From NCBI RefSeq assembly GCF_018492665.1, contig NZ_JAFVME010000003.1:496001-560000 (forward strand): a stretch of 64,000 nt of DNA. Reading direction: 5' to 3'. The notes under the pieces were generated by a model that did no database searches, was not told where the DNA came from, and worked only from the letters and a program-made list of their open reading frames with translations. This DNA is from Pedobacter sp. B4-66 (GTDB lineage Bacteria > Bacteroidota > Bacteroidia > Sphingobacteriales > Sphingobacteriaceae). Positions 38,930-47,290 of the stretch are shown piece by piece (the stretch's first letter is position 1; each line of letters starts with the position of its first letter). The position numbers were made by a program, and so were the translations under genes.

Positions 38930-38941
38930 GCAATCGATTGC
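38930..38941. promoter_or_regulatory. LacI-type operator-like site, copy 3 (perfect palindrome)
   Basis: GCAATCGATTGC is a perfect 12-base palindrome with the central CG of LacI-family operators. It lies 104 bases before the ATG at 39045. The 264-base gap also contains the terminator at 38824; no promoter match there is convincing. Confidence 0.6.
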
Positions 38942-39044
38942 ATATTAAGATCTTTTTTATAAATTAGTTATACCAAATAAACTGTGATCCTTTTAAATGA
39001 GTTAACCACATTTGAATACCGGTTCACTTTAAACCACAAAAAGA

Positions 39045-42000
39045 ATGGCTATTAATTTTACCAGAACTTCTCTGTTCGCTACCAAGATTATCTTTGTATT
39101 GTTTCAACCTGTTTTGCTATTTAAAACGTGTAATACGCCTATTAGTGAACAGAATTCAAGATTAAAGGTTCAAATTGATTCCTCACTAACGGAGTCTGCA
39201 AAACATCTCCCCAGCAATAGTTTGGCCGGTTTACATACCTTTCCCGGCTTGCATGTACAAACCATGGCTACTGAACCTACATTGATTAATCCAACGAACA
39301 TTGATGTAGATGAAAAAGGTAGAGTTTGGGTTACCGAGGCTTATAATTACAGATTCGAAATCAATAACAACAAACCTAAACCAGAGGGCGATAGAATTTT
39401 AATACTAGAAGATAAGGATGGCGATGGAACTCTGGAAACCAGCAAAACATTTTATCAAGGCGCTGAAATTAATGCCCCTCTAGGCATTTGTGTACTTGGC
39501 AACCGAGTTATTGTTTCTCAAAGTCCTTATGTATGGGCTTTTTATGATGATAATGGTGATGACAAAGCCGATCGTAAGGAAATTCTTTTCCAGGGAATCG
39601 GCGGTGAGCAACACGATCATGGAATCCATACTTTCACTTTTGGTCCTGATGGCAAGCTATATTTCAACTTCGGGAATATGGGCGAAACACTTAAAGACAA
39701 AAACAACAAAACAGTATTGGATCAGGATGGTGATGAAATCGGGCCAAAAAAATATAAAGAAGGTATGGCTTTCAGGTGTGATCCTGATGGTTCGAATGTT
39801 GAAGTTCTTGGACACAATTTTAGAAATCCATTTGAGGTTGCGGTAGATAGTTATGGTACTGTATGGCAAAGCGACAACGATGATGATGGCAATAAAGGTG
39901 TTCGAATAAACTATGTAATGGAACATGGTAATTTTGGCTTTAAAGATGAAATGACCGGCGCTTACTGGCCTTCAGAACGAATTAACATGGAAGATTCTAT
40001 CCCTCTACGTCACTGGCACTTAAATGATCCAGGTGTAGTACCTAATCTTTTACAGACAGGCTCTGGATCTCCGACAGGAATACTCATTTATGAAGGTTCA
40101 TTATTACCTGCACAATTTCATAATCAAATGATTCATTCTGAACCGGGCCACAATGTTGTAAGGTCTTATCCGGTAAAGAAAAATGGAGCAGGATATACTG
40201 CTGATATTGTTAATATATTAAGTAACGACAGAGATCAATGGTTTCGCCCTGCAGATGTTTGTATAGCACCAGATGGCTCTTTAATTGTTGCCGATTGGTA
40301 TGATCCTGGAGTTGGTGGACACAGAGTTGGAGATCTTGAACGTGGCCGCATTTATAGGGTTGCCCCTACGGAATTGGCATCTAAATATGTAGTTCCTAAG
40401 TTTAATTTCGAAACTCCTAATGGAGCTGTAACAGCCCTTCAAAATCCTAATCTAGCTGTCCGCAGACATGCTTATTTAGCGTTGGTTGGCATGAATGAAA
40501 AAGCCATTCCTGCACTAAAGAAATTATGGAATTCAACAGGCAATCAGCGCATGAGAGCCAGAGCTTTATGGATTCTATCTAAGTCAGCCGATTCAAAGAA
40601 ATACATAGATGAAGCTGTATCAGATAAAAATCCGGATATCCGCATTACAGGCTTAAGGGCTGCAAGACAAACAACCTTAAATGCTGCCATCTACGTGAAG
40701 CAATTGATAAATGATCCAAGCATGGAAGTTTTAAGGGAATGTGCAATCACCCTTAGACACAATAAAACAGCAGAGGCTGCTGAACTTTGGGCTAAACTAG
40801 CAGCTAAACACAATGGAACTGACAGGTGGTATTTGGAAGCCCTAGGTATTGGAGCAGACAAACAATGGGATGCTTTTCTTATAGCCTATTTAAAGGAAAT
40901 TAAAGATCCATTAGCAACGGCAGGAGGAAAAGATATTATTTGGCGCTCTAGAACTGCATCAGCTCTACCCTTTCTTGAAAAACTCGCATCAGACCAAAAT
41001 ACACCAATAAATAAACGACTAAGGTATTTCCGTGCATTTGACTTTATTAAGGGTACTGAGAGGACTAAAGCACTCTTATCGATGTTAAATAATAACACCG
41101 ACCTTACTACCACTTCCATTATACTTAGTTTAATGGATGCCCAAGAAGTATCAAGTTCACCGGTATCTTTAAATGCAGTAAAGAAAGTGCTCGATTCAAA
41201 ATCAGGAACTTCTGAATATATTGGCATGATAACAAAGTATCAAATAAAAACAGAAGGTGCTAAATTATTGGATATGGTTATTGCCAATGGAAATAATTCT
41301 ATTGGAATTGATGCTGCAAGACTTTTAATTGAATCTAAGGACAGTCAGCGAATTAAAGATGTGATAAAGGCTAAAGACCTTAATAAAATGACACCAATTT
41401 TTGAAGCGCTTGGAACTATAGGCAATAAAGAATCGATGAGCATACTTTCAAGTGTGGTAACCAACACATCTTATGATAAAGCCTTACGTCAGAAAGCAGT
41501 AGAGATGATGGGCAAAAGTCGCACTGGGGAAACCGCTGTATTAGGCATGCTAAAAACCAAAGCGCTAACCGCTGAGCTAATTCCATTTGCAGTGAAGGGA
41601 TTAAGTGGATCAGGTGTCAAAGGTCTTTATGATGAAGCTAAAACCTATTTACCGGACGCTAAAGCAGATGAGGCTAAAAAGGGCACAATGATTAATTTCA
41701 ATGAGATTATTGCTTTTAAAGGAAGTGCATTAAAAGGAAAAGCTGTTTATAATAAAGCATGCTTCATCTGCCACAAAGCAAATGGGCAAGGTATGGATTT
41801 TGGACCTAATCTATCTGAAATTGGAGCTAAACTACCAAAAGAAGGCCTCTTTGATGCCATAGTAAGGCCATCAGCGGGAGTAAGCTTTGGATATGAAACT
41901 TCTCAGTTGGATATGAAAGACGGATCGAGTCTTGTAGGTATTGTATCAAGCAGAACAGAATCCGACATTCAATTAAAATACCCTGGTGGGGCTATTCAAA

Positions 42001-42140
42001 AGCTAAAGTCAGCAAATGTTAACTCAATAAAAGAAGTTCCCGGATCAATGATGCCTGAGGGATTGCATGAAAGCATGACTAAACAGGAATTTTCAGATCT
42101 GCTGGAGTTCCTTTCTTCACTAAAGAAAAAAGAGCAATAG
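39045..42140 (+). CDS. Propeller dehydrogenase with HEAT-like repeats and haem c (PVC type)
   Basis: A 1031-residue exported protein of the kind abundant in Planctomycetes and Bacteroidota. Residues about 60-440 form the membrane-bound-dehydrogenase propeller (NIDVDEKGRVWVTEAYNY, FGPDGKLYFNFGN, GHNFRNPFEVAVD). Residues about 450-880 are helical HEAT-like repeats (NPNLAVRRHAYLALVG and later blocks). The C-terminal domain has CFICH at 906-910, then GPNLSEIG and a strand-rich tail with DGSSLVGIVSSRTESDI. The N terminus has a hydrophobic leader, but Cys29 has no clean lipobox. It probably oxidises a sugar with electrons leaving through the haem. It is monocistronic. Confidence 0.87.
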   Translation: MAINFTRTSLFATKIIFVLFQPVLLFKTCNTPISEQNSRLKVQIDSSLTESAKHLPSNSLAGLHTFPGLHVQTMATEPTLINPTNIDVDEKGRVWVTEAYNYRFEINNNKPKPEGDRILILEDKDGDGTLETSKTFYQGAEINAPLGICVLGNRVIVSQSPYVWAFYDDNGDDKADRKEILFQGIGGEQHDHGIHTFTFGPDGKLYFNFGNMGETLKDKNNKTVLDQDGDEIGPKKYKEGMAFRCDPDGSNVEVLGHNFRNPFEVAVDSYGTVWQSDNDDDGNKGVRINYVMEHGNFGFKDEMTGAYWPSERINMEDSIPLRHWHLNDPGVVPNLLQTGSGSPTGILIYEGSLLPAQFHNQMIHSEPGHNVVRSYPVKKNGAGYTADIVNILSNDRDQWFRPADVCIAPDGSLIVADWYDPGVGGHRVGDLERGRIYRVAPTELASKYVVPKFNFETPNGAVTALQNPNLAVRRHAYLALVGMNEKAIPALKKLWNSTGNQRMRARALWILSKSADSKKYIDEAVSDKNPDIRITGLRAARQTTLNAAIYVKQLINDPSMEVLRECAITLRHNKTAEAAELWAKLAAKHNGTDRWYLEALGIGADKQWDAFLIAYLKEIKDPLATAGGKDIIWRSRTASALPFLEKLASDQNTPINKRLRYFRAFDFIKGTERTKALLSMLNNNTDLTTTSIILSLMDAQEVSSSPVSLNAVKKVLDSKSGTSEYIGMITKYQIKTEGAKLLDMVIANGNNSIGIDAARLLIESKDSQRIKDVIKAKDLNKMTPIFEALGTIGNKESMSILSSVVTNTSYDKALRQKAVEMMGKSRTGETAVLGMLKTKALTAELIPFAVKGLSGSGVKGLYDEAKTYLPDAKADEAKKGTMINFNEIIAFKGSALKGKAVYNKACFICHKANGQGMDFGPNLSEIGAKLPKEGLFDAIVRPSAGVSFGYETSQLDMKDGSSLVGIVSSRTESDIQLKYPGGAIQKLKSANVNSIKEVPGSMMPEGLHESMTKQEFSDLLEFLSSLKKKEQ

Positions 42141-42156
42141 TTATTTGCTCTTTTTT
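42126..42156. terminator. Bidirectional terminator overlapping two stop codons
   Basis: AAAAAAGAGCAA (42126-42137) pairs with TTGCTCTTTTTT (42145-42156) across a 7-base loop that contains the stops of both convergent genes (42138-42140 and 42141-42143). The arms encode the last residues of each protein. Confidence 0.9.
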
Positions 42157-42899
42157 CCACCAACACTTATAACAGCGCCAATGGTAAATATTGAATTACC
42201 GGCGCTCATAAATTTGCGGCTGTTAAGGCCAAAATTACCACTTGATGTATATTGCAGCTGTACAGCGTCGCTCAACTGCATTCTGGTAAAGAAGATTGGT
42301 TCTAGAAAAGTATTTCCTTCTCTTGTTTGCCCAATTGAATTGCGCATAAATGTTTTCATTTGTACACTACTGATGCGCAATGCCGTTCCATAATTTATAG
42401 GAAAATCTGTACCAAAAAGCCTTAGGTTATTCTTTTTCTTAGAACTATAATTAACCTGAAGAAAGGTTTTGTTGTAGGTAACTTCCTCCAGATCTGTACT
42501 TGTTAGTATATCATTATCATCAAACGTCCTGAACGTTCTATTGGTTTTTCCACCACCATATCCGGCATATATTTCAATAATCCGGTTGTTGTCGGGACCA
42601 AATGTATCAAAGTACCCACCGCCAATCTCTACTAATTTATGTCTATAATCTTTGCTGTGCTTTTCATTGTTCATATACGAACCACTAAATAGTACACCAA
42701 TATGATCTGAAACAGCATACGCCCCGTTTAAGCTCATATTACCACGAAGTGAGATATGTCCACCCCCGCTAAATTCCCCTTTTTGACTTAGCATCGGTGT
42801 ATTAGGCACATTGGGCATATAAACAGAAGAACAAGAGGCGAAAAATAGGAGAGATAGATATAATAGGAGTTTGTAGTTTTTAATCATATAAAGGATCAC
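42141..42899 (-). CDS. Hypothetical outer-membrane beta-strand lipoprotein
   Basis: I do not recognise a family. The leader ends in a lipobox (FFASC, Cys23). The mature part is rich in alternating strands (GGGHISLRGNMSLNGAYAV, IEIYAGYGGG, QVNYSSKKKN), like a small outer-membrane barrel or barrel-associated lipoprotein. The start is 42899 or the Met at 42887 (MIKNYK). It begins 30 bases after the GH20 gene and so may be the last gene of the sialic-acid operon, though its role there is unclear. Its stop abuts the convergent dehydrogenase. Confidence 0.7.
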   Translation of the reverse strand: MILYMIKNYKLLLYLSLLFFASCSSVYMPNVPNTPMLSQKGEFSGGGHISLRGNMSLNGAYAVSDHIGVLFSGSYMNNEKHSKDYRHKLVEIGGGYFDTFGPDNNRIIEIYAGYGGGKTNRTFRTFDDNDILTSTDLEEVTYNKTFLQVNYSSKKKNNLRLFGTDFPINYGTALRISSVQMKTFMRNSIGQTREGNTFLEPIFFTRMQLSDAVQLQYTSSGNFGLNSRKFMSAGNSIFTIGAVISVGGKKSK

Positions 42900-42929
42900 T
42901 TTTCACGTAATACTTGGAGCCTATCAAAT

Positions 42930-44885
42930 TTAAAGCCAAGGTACCACTGTGAACATCCACTTTTCTGGATTTTGCCAATCTTTCCCTTTAAAAGACCCTA
43001 CAGGTAGTTTAACCAATATAGTGTTCCACCCTTTTTTTAGCCAAACCTTGGTAGGCTCACGGTATTCATATCCCTCGTCAATAAGTGGCAGTTCTAAACT
43101 ACCCTTAGCTCCTGCCTGTTTCCAATTCGGAGGCGTTATAAGCTTGCTATTAACAAATACTTCGCTTTTTCTATTGTCCCATGTTTCCTCATATGGAGAA
43201 TCTGAACCATATGATCTGGAAATGTTATTAAAGCCTATCCAGAAGTTTTGTAACTGATCCTTATTGCTCCATATTTTTGTGCTTGCATACCAGGTAGTGT
43301 TTTCTTCAGGTTTCTCAATTAATCCTGTTACCACAGGCCCCCACCAGTGCCTTAAAATAAAAGTGCCACCAATAGCGGTTAGTGTTGCTTTGTTGGTGTC
43401 TATTTCTTTTGTTTCTTGCGGATGGAATTGCTTAGAAAGATCACCTTGATTATTAAATGGTCCATAAAACTTCCATTTCAAATGTGACTGAGCCTGGTAT
43501 GGGAATGGCATTTTTGAAAAGTAGTGCTGTTTATGATTCATTAAGCGATGCTCAAATTCTTTAAAAACATTAACCTCTTCTGAGCCTGCCAAGCCTACAT
43601 AGGTTAACCAACCCTGTTGTCCACCACCACGCCAGCTTCTTTCGGCAAAAGCCAGCACTGCCGGATACACAGCGGTTTGCATAAACACATCTTCAGGTTT
43701 GCTTACCCTACGATCTGGCCATACGCAAAGTGTTCCGCCCAATGCTGCATCATTCCCTTTATCCAAATTGGCAATTTTCCCTTTAAATATAGACACTACG
43801 CTTTCCAATGGATCCATATGATTAATGTACAAATGGCGCGAGTCTATATATTTTACATTGTGATTGGCACTAACTTTTGTAGCGTCTTCCATCCACAATT
43901 GTCGGATGGTACTTTCCGTAAACTTTCCTCCTGGCTCCCATCCTATTACTTTTTTACCGCGCTTTTCCAGTAAAGCAATTACTTCCGGAAGAAAGTTATT
44001 ATTGGTGATTTTAACCTCGTCGGCACCGATATGGATATAAGGAACGTCAAAAGTATCGCAAAATTCATTTAAGATATTCTTTACAATAGCCAAACCGCTA
44101 TCGCTTTGCATATCTGTTTTCATAGCCCTTTTAAACGCGGCACTATGGCCAGGCATATCTATCTCAGGGATCAGAGTAATGTGGCGTTCTTTACAATAGT
44201 TTATTAATTCTTTAAGGTCATTTTGAGTATAAAAACTGCCTTTATTACGAATCATTGTTTCCGGATCAGTTAACTGTGGATACAGTTTACTTTCTAATCG
44301 CCATGCAATATCTTCTGTAAAATGGAAATGGAAAATATTGAGCTTATATGCGGCAATCACATCAATTTGCTGCTTCAACAAATGCATAGGCTGATAATTT
44401 CGTCCTGCATCAATCATATAACCTCTCCAAGAAAAAGAAGGCCAGTCCGTGATACTACAAGCTGGCACATTTTTACCGCTATTGGTAAGCTGTTTTAGTG
44501 TTTCCAAACCGTAAAATACACCTGCATTACCAGAACCAGTAATTGTTATTGCGCTCGCATCAATACGGAGTTTATAGGCTTCTGCTGTAGTATCCTGCGC
44601 TTCAACCCTTCCTAATTCGAGAACTATTTTAGGTTGATTGCTATTTGTTTCTTTTTTAATAGGAACCAAAAATCCCAGTTCTTTTAGCTGCTTTTGCAGC
44701 AACTCTGCTTCCTGATAAAGGGAAGCGCTTTTGACAACAATCTCTTTATAGGTTTTAAGTGCAAACAAGCCCTTTTTCCACTCCAATTTCTGAGGTAATG
44801 GAATTAATGAGGGTTTCTCAACAGGTGTTTGTGCCCCTGCCTTTATACCTAAAATAAGCAGCAGTACTAGAAATCTTTTAATCAT
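42930..44885 (-). CDS. GH20 beta-N-acetylhexosaminidase
   Basis: An exported 651-residue exo-hexosaminidase that removes terminal GlcNAc or GalNAc. A GH20b N-terminal domain (about 25-145) precedes the TIM barrel. The catalytic pair is Asp289-Glu290 in HIGADEVKI, with HFHFTEDIAWRLESK and EIDMPGHSAA also present. The C-terminal part (about 480-651) is a beta-rich domain of the galactose-binding type. Signal peptide MIKRFLVLLLILGIKAGAQ. It starts 1 base after the sialidase stop. In this operon it would take HexNAc after sialic acid is removed from glycans. Confidence 0.93.
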   Translation of the reverse strand: MIKRFLVLLLILGIKAGAQTPVEKPSLIPLPQKLEWKKGLFALKTYKEIVVKSASLYQEAELLQKQLKELGFLVPIKKETNSNQPKIVLELGRVEAQDTTAEAYKLRIDASAITITGSGNAGVFYGLETLKQLTNSGKNVPACSITDWPSFSWRGYMIDAGRNYQPMHLLKQQIDVIAAYKLNIFHFHFTEDIAWRLESKLYPQLTDPETMIRNKGSFYTQNDLKELINYCKERHITLIPEIDMPGHSAAFKRAMKTDMQSDSGLAIVKNILNEFCDTFDVPYIHIGADEVKITNNNFLPEVIALLEKRGKKVIGWEPGGKFTESTIRQLWMEDATKVSANHNVKYIDSRHLYINHMDPLESVVSIFKGKIANLDKGNDAALGGTLCVWPDRRVSKPEDVFMQTAVYPAVLAFAERSWRGGGQQGWLTYVGLAGSEEVNVFKEFEHRLMNHKQHYFSKMPFPYQAQSHLKWKFYGPFNNQGDLSKQFHPQETKEIDTNKATLTAIGGTFILRHWWGPVVTGLIEKPEENTTWYASTKIWSNKDQLQNFWIGFNNISRSYGSDSPYEETWDNRKSEVFVNSKLITPPNWKQAGAKGSLELPLIDEGYEYREPTKVWLKKGWNTILVKLPVGSFKGKDWQNPEKWMFTVVPWL

Positions 44886-44886
44886 G

Positions 44887-46062
44887 TTACTTCGTTTTTC
44901 TCCAATTAACAGCTGTAAAAACTATTTTACCATAATCATTAAATTCATACAGTACCCCTATTTTATTATCATCAAGTTTAATTAAATCCGAGTAAGCTGT
45001 GTAATCTGATTTTGTATCAGAAGGATTTTTATTGATAACGATGTTTTTAAACCAGCTTTTACCTTCATTATCGCTAATTCTTAAAGTCAAATTGTCTCTG
45101 TATTTTGTGTCTGCAGCATTACAGAATGCAAGAAGCAACTTTCCTTTTTTATCTTTAAATGACAAGATACTACCCTGATTAACAGGGTCAGGAAGATTAT
45201 GATCAAAATATGTAGTATCCCATTTGACCCCACCATCAGAACTTATAGAAACAATTCTCTCACGAACGTCACCTTGCTGATTGCGACTATTCATCATCAA
45301 TTTACCCCCATCTAATTCAGCAGCCATAGATTCATTACTTCCAGGAAAACTCACATCCTCACTAATCTTAAAAGTTTTTCCATGATCGTCAGAGTAAAAC
45401 CCATGTGCATTATAATCCTCAAATTTGTTTTTCGGATCGCCAGTGGTATGATTAGCAGCTACATATATCCGGCCTTTGTATTTACCGTACCTAAATTGCA
45501 AGGCATGGCCGGGCGTATTGGCATAATACCTCCAGTCCTCAGTAAAGTTCCACAGTGGATTGATTGAAGGCTGTTTTAAACGATGAACCTGTGCGGTTAT
45601 ATCAACTGCTTCAGACCATGTTTTACCACCATCTATAGAGGTTTTATACCATACCTGCTTATAGCCATTGGCTTTTCTGATGTCTGCTTCATGATTGTTT
45701 CCTGTGTTATAAAACAGGAAGATTCTGCCTTTCGGGTAAAGTGGATCTGTTAAATCAACTACCGGTGCAGGGTTGCCTGCTTGCAGCTTATCATAGTCGG
45801 CAACGAGTTGCAGCGCCCCCCATGTTTTTCCTTTATCGCTACTACGTTTAAGTACCACATTTACATCTCCAAAGTCTCCTGCGTTGTTTACCCTTCCTTC
45901 TGAAAAAGCAAGTATTTCTCCATCAGGAAGATTGATCATTGCTGGGATTCTGAAATTCTTATAGCCATCTTTTCCCGATTCAAACACCGTAACCGGTGTA
46001 TCCTGAGCAAAGGTAAAACTTGAGGTAAACGATAATGAAACGAGAAGGAGATACTTTAACAT
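44887..46062 (-). CDS. Exo-alpha-sialidase (GH33), second copy
   Basis: A 391-residue exported sialidase that releases terminal sialic acid. The FRIP motif is at residues 37-40. Asp-box repeats follow: SSDKGKTWG, SIDGGKTWS, SDDHGKTFK and SDNEGKSWF. The Glu in AAELDGGKLMMNSRN and the nucleophilic Tyr in GVLYEFND are in place. The leader is MLKYLLLVSLSFTSSFTFAQ. It has the catalytic propeller only, unlike the longer sialidase at 49369. It sits 1 base from the GH20 gene and 35 bases after the epimerase gene. Confidence 0.94.
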   Translation of the reverse strand: MLKYLLLVSLSFTSSFTFAQDTPVTVFESGKDGYKNFRIPAMINLPDGEILAFSEGRVNNAGDFGDVNVVLKRSSDKGKTWGALQLVADYDKLQAGNPAPVVDLTDPLYPKGRIFLFYNTGNNHEADIRKANGYKQVWYKTSIDGGKTWSEAVDITAQVHRLKQPSINPLWNFTEDWRYYANTPGHALQFRYGKYKGRIYVAANHTTGDPKNKFEDYNAHGFYSDDHGKTFKISEDVSFPGSNESMAAELDGGKLMMNSRNQQGDVRERIVSISSDGGVKWDTTYFDHNLPDPVNQGSILSFKDKKGKLLLAFCNAADTKYRDNLTLRISDNEGKSWFKNIVINKNPSDTKSDYTAYSDLIKLDDNKIGVLYEFNDYGKIVFTAVNWRKTK

Positions 46063-46097
46063 AGCTTAGTTTATTTACTTATTTTCAGTTAATTATA

Positions 46098-47279
46098 TTA
46101 TTTCAAATATTCAGTCAATAAAGACAGACAATACCATTCTTGCCTAGGTAAATGGAAAGGCCCTTTAAATAGGTTCCCTTTAGCTGTTTGCGCTAAACTA
46201 CCATCACGGTGCAAATAACCAAACCACTCCCCGTTCTTTGGATCATGGAAATGCTGATAAGCATAATCATGCACCATTTTATGCCATTTGGCATATTTCT
46301 CGTCTCCTGTAATTGTATAAGCTAACAATGTAGCTATAATCACCTCATTATGAGGCCACCAAAACTTCATATCCTGCCAGTATTCCTGAACCGGCTTGTT
46401 ATATACATCTCTAAAATATAGGATACCACCATGCTCTTTATCCCATCCACGTTCCCACATATAATCAAGCATTTTGCATCCTAATGCAATTAAATGAGGA
46501 TCGTTATTTCTGAATTTAGCTTCGTGAAGTATAAACCAAGCACCCTCAATTGCATGGCCTGGATTTAAGGTTCTTCCATCAATATGATCTACTATGCTTC
46601 CGTCTGTTCCTACTTGCTCCATAACACATTGAATGTCATCTTTAACAAAGTATTGCTCTATTTCGGCAATCCATTTATCAATCCATTCATCGCAACGCGG
46701 GTCGCCAATAGTTTCCCTTAATTGCTGCGCAGTATTCATCATAATCATCGGAACACCGATTCCTTTGGTTGGTCTTGTGCCTGCAAACTTTGCCGGCAAT
46801 AAGCCTGGAGTGGTTGAGTACTCTATGCATTTGCCAAACAAATATCTTGCTTTAGCTGCAGCTTCCTCATCGCCACTAGCTTTAGAATAAGCTGCATTGG
46901 CAATTACGGCAAAGGTTTCCGAAAAGTAATAACGTCTTTTACGAATAGGTTGTCCATCACGGGTTACATGAAAAAACATCTGTCCATCTGCATCGAAGCA
47001 ATGATTGTTTAAAAAGTCTATTCCCGACTTAGCACCATCAAGCCATTCTTGTTTTGGCTCTATGGTATTATACAAAGTTGACAAAAGCCAAGCTGCCCTA
47101 CCTTGTATCCAAACGGCTTTATCATCATCAATTAAACTTCCGTCCTCATCGCGCATTAATAAATAGCCTCCATACTCTGTATCTATCGATCTTGGAAACC
47201 AAAAAGGCACAGTGTCGTTTAATAATTGATTGTTGTAAAATGTTTTAAGGTTCTGTAAATCCTGGGCGGTATAGCTCAT
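46098..47279 (-). CDS. N-acylglucosamine 2-epimerase (AGE family)
   Basis: A 393-residue cytoplasmic (alpha/alpha)6-barrel enzyme. It interconverts N-acetylmannosamine and N-acetylglucosamine. Family features include GHAIEGAWFILHEA and WWPHNEVIIA with catalytic His. There is no signal peptide. In the Bacteroides route, ManNAc from the lyase is epimerised here before phosphorylation by a hexokinase, in contrast to the kinase-first route of E. coli. Cellobiose 2-epimerase is the main alternative for this fold, but the sialic-acid neighbours favour the assignment given. Confidence 0.9.
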   Translation of the reverse strand: MSYTAQDLQNLKTFYNNQLLNDTVPFWFPRSIDTEYGGYLLMRDEDGSLIDDDKAVWIQGRAAWLLSTLYNTIEPKQEWLDGAKSGIDFLNNHCFDADGQMFFHVTRDGQPIRKRRYYFSETFAVIANAAYSKASGDEEAAAKARYLFGKCIEYSTTPGLLPAKFAGTRPTKGIGVPMIMMNTAQQLRETIGDPRCDEWIDKWIAEIEQYFVKDDIQCVMEQVGTDGSIVDHIDGRTLNPGHAIEGAWFILHEAKFRNNDPHLIALGCKMLDYMWERGWDKEHGGILYFRDVYNKPVQEYWQDMKFWWPHNEVIIATLLAYTITGDEKYAKWHKMVHDYAYQHFHDPKNGEWFGYLHRDGSLAQTAKGNLFKGPFHLPRQEWYCLSLLTEYLK

Positions 47280-47290
47280 AGTGTAATGTT

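Noticed and set aside
39490..39846. 118-residue frame inside the 1031-residue dehydrogenase gene
   Set aside because: It is an out-of-frame shadow of a clearly coding propeller domain.
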